5,123 nt of DNA from Clostridioides sp. (GTDB lineage: Bacteria; Bacillota; Clostridia; Peptostreptococcales; Peptostreptococcaceae). Location: positions 1-5,123 of the forward strand of contig JAISUA010000173.1 in the NCBI GenBank assembly GCA_031272305.1. The letters run 5' to 3'. This document shows, in pieces, positions 5,120-5,123 of the stretch. How positions within the stretch are numbered: position 1 is the stretch's first letter; every line of letters begins with the position of its first letter. The notes under the pieces were generated by a model, which did no database searches, was not told the DNA's origin, and saw only the letters and a list, made by a program, of their open reading frames with translations. Made by a program: the position numbers and the translations under genes.

Positions 5120-5123
5120 TGCA

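Overview
The window is AT-rich bacterial DNA with strong AGGAG-type ribosome binding sites, A/T-ending codons (AGA for Arg, TTA for Leu) and TTGACA/TATAAT promoters. This points to a low-GC Firmicute. The mix of genes suggests an anaerobic coccus of the Finegoldia/Peptoniphilus/Anaerococcus type (Tissierellia), but that placement is inference. No phage, transposon, CRISPR, tRNA or rRNA signal was found.

Layout. (1) 1-1234, minus strand: the first 411 codons of IMP dehydrogenase (guaB), cut by the left window edge; it is an unusual subtype resembling the Tritrichomonas foetus enzyme. (2) 1235-1653: a 419-bp divergent intergenic region with a near-perfect TTGACA promoter facing right, a perfect AT-only 41-bp inverted repeat, a 26-bp tandem repeat with AAACGTTT cores, and a 14-bp palindrome. 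(3) 1654-3165, plus: a complete alpha-D-phosphohexomutase (phosphoglucomutase/phosphomannomutase family) whose last codons and stop lie in a 28-bp tandem duplication, followed by an intrinsic terminator. (4) 3272-3425: three copies of a short palindromic repeat between convergent genes. (5) 3426-4088, minus: a secreted or membrane-anchored protein with a long Asn-rich linker and a small C-terminal domain I do not recognise. (6) 4089-4343: a divergent control region with three 14-bp palindromes of related sequence (roughly TWRCA-N4-TGTWA) and two promoters. (7) 4344-5084, plus: a complete tyrosine/dual-specificity protein phosphatase with the HCxAGKDRTG signature.

How they fit together. guaB (guanine nucleotide synthesis) and the phosphohexomutase (sugar-phosphate supply for envelope polysaccharide or glycogen) are housekeeping functions that happen to be divergent. 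The Asn-rich exported protein and the phosphatase share one intergenic region whose palindromes touch both predicted promoters, so they may be co-regulated. That pair is the most promising candidate here for an undescribed regulatory unit, but no new enzymatic or defence system is evident.
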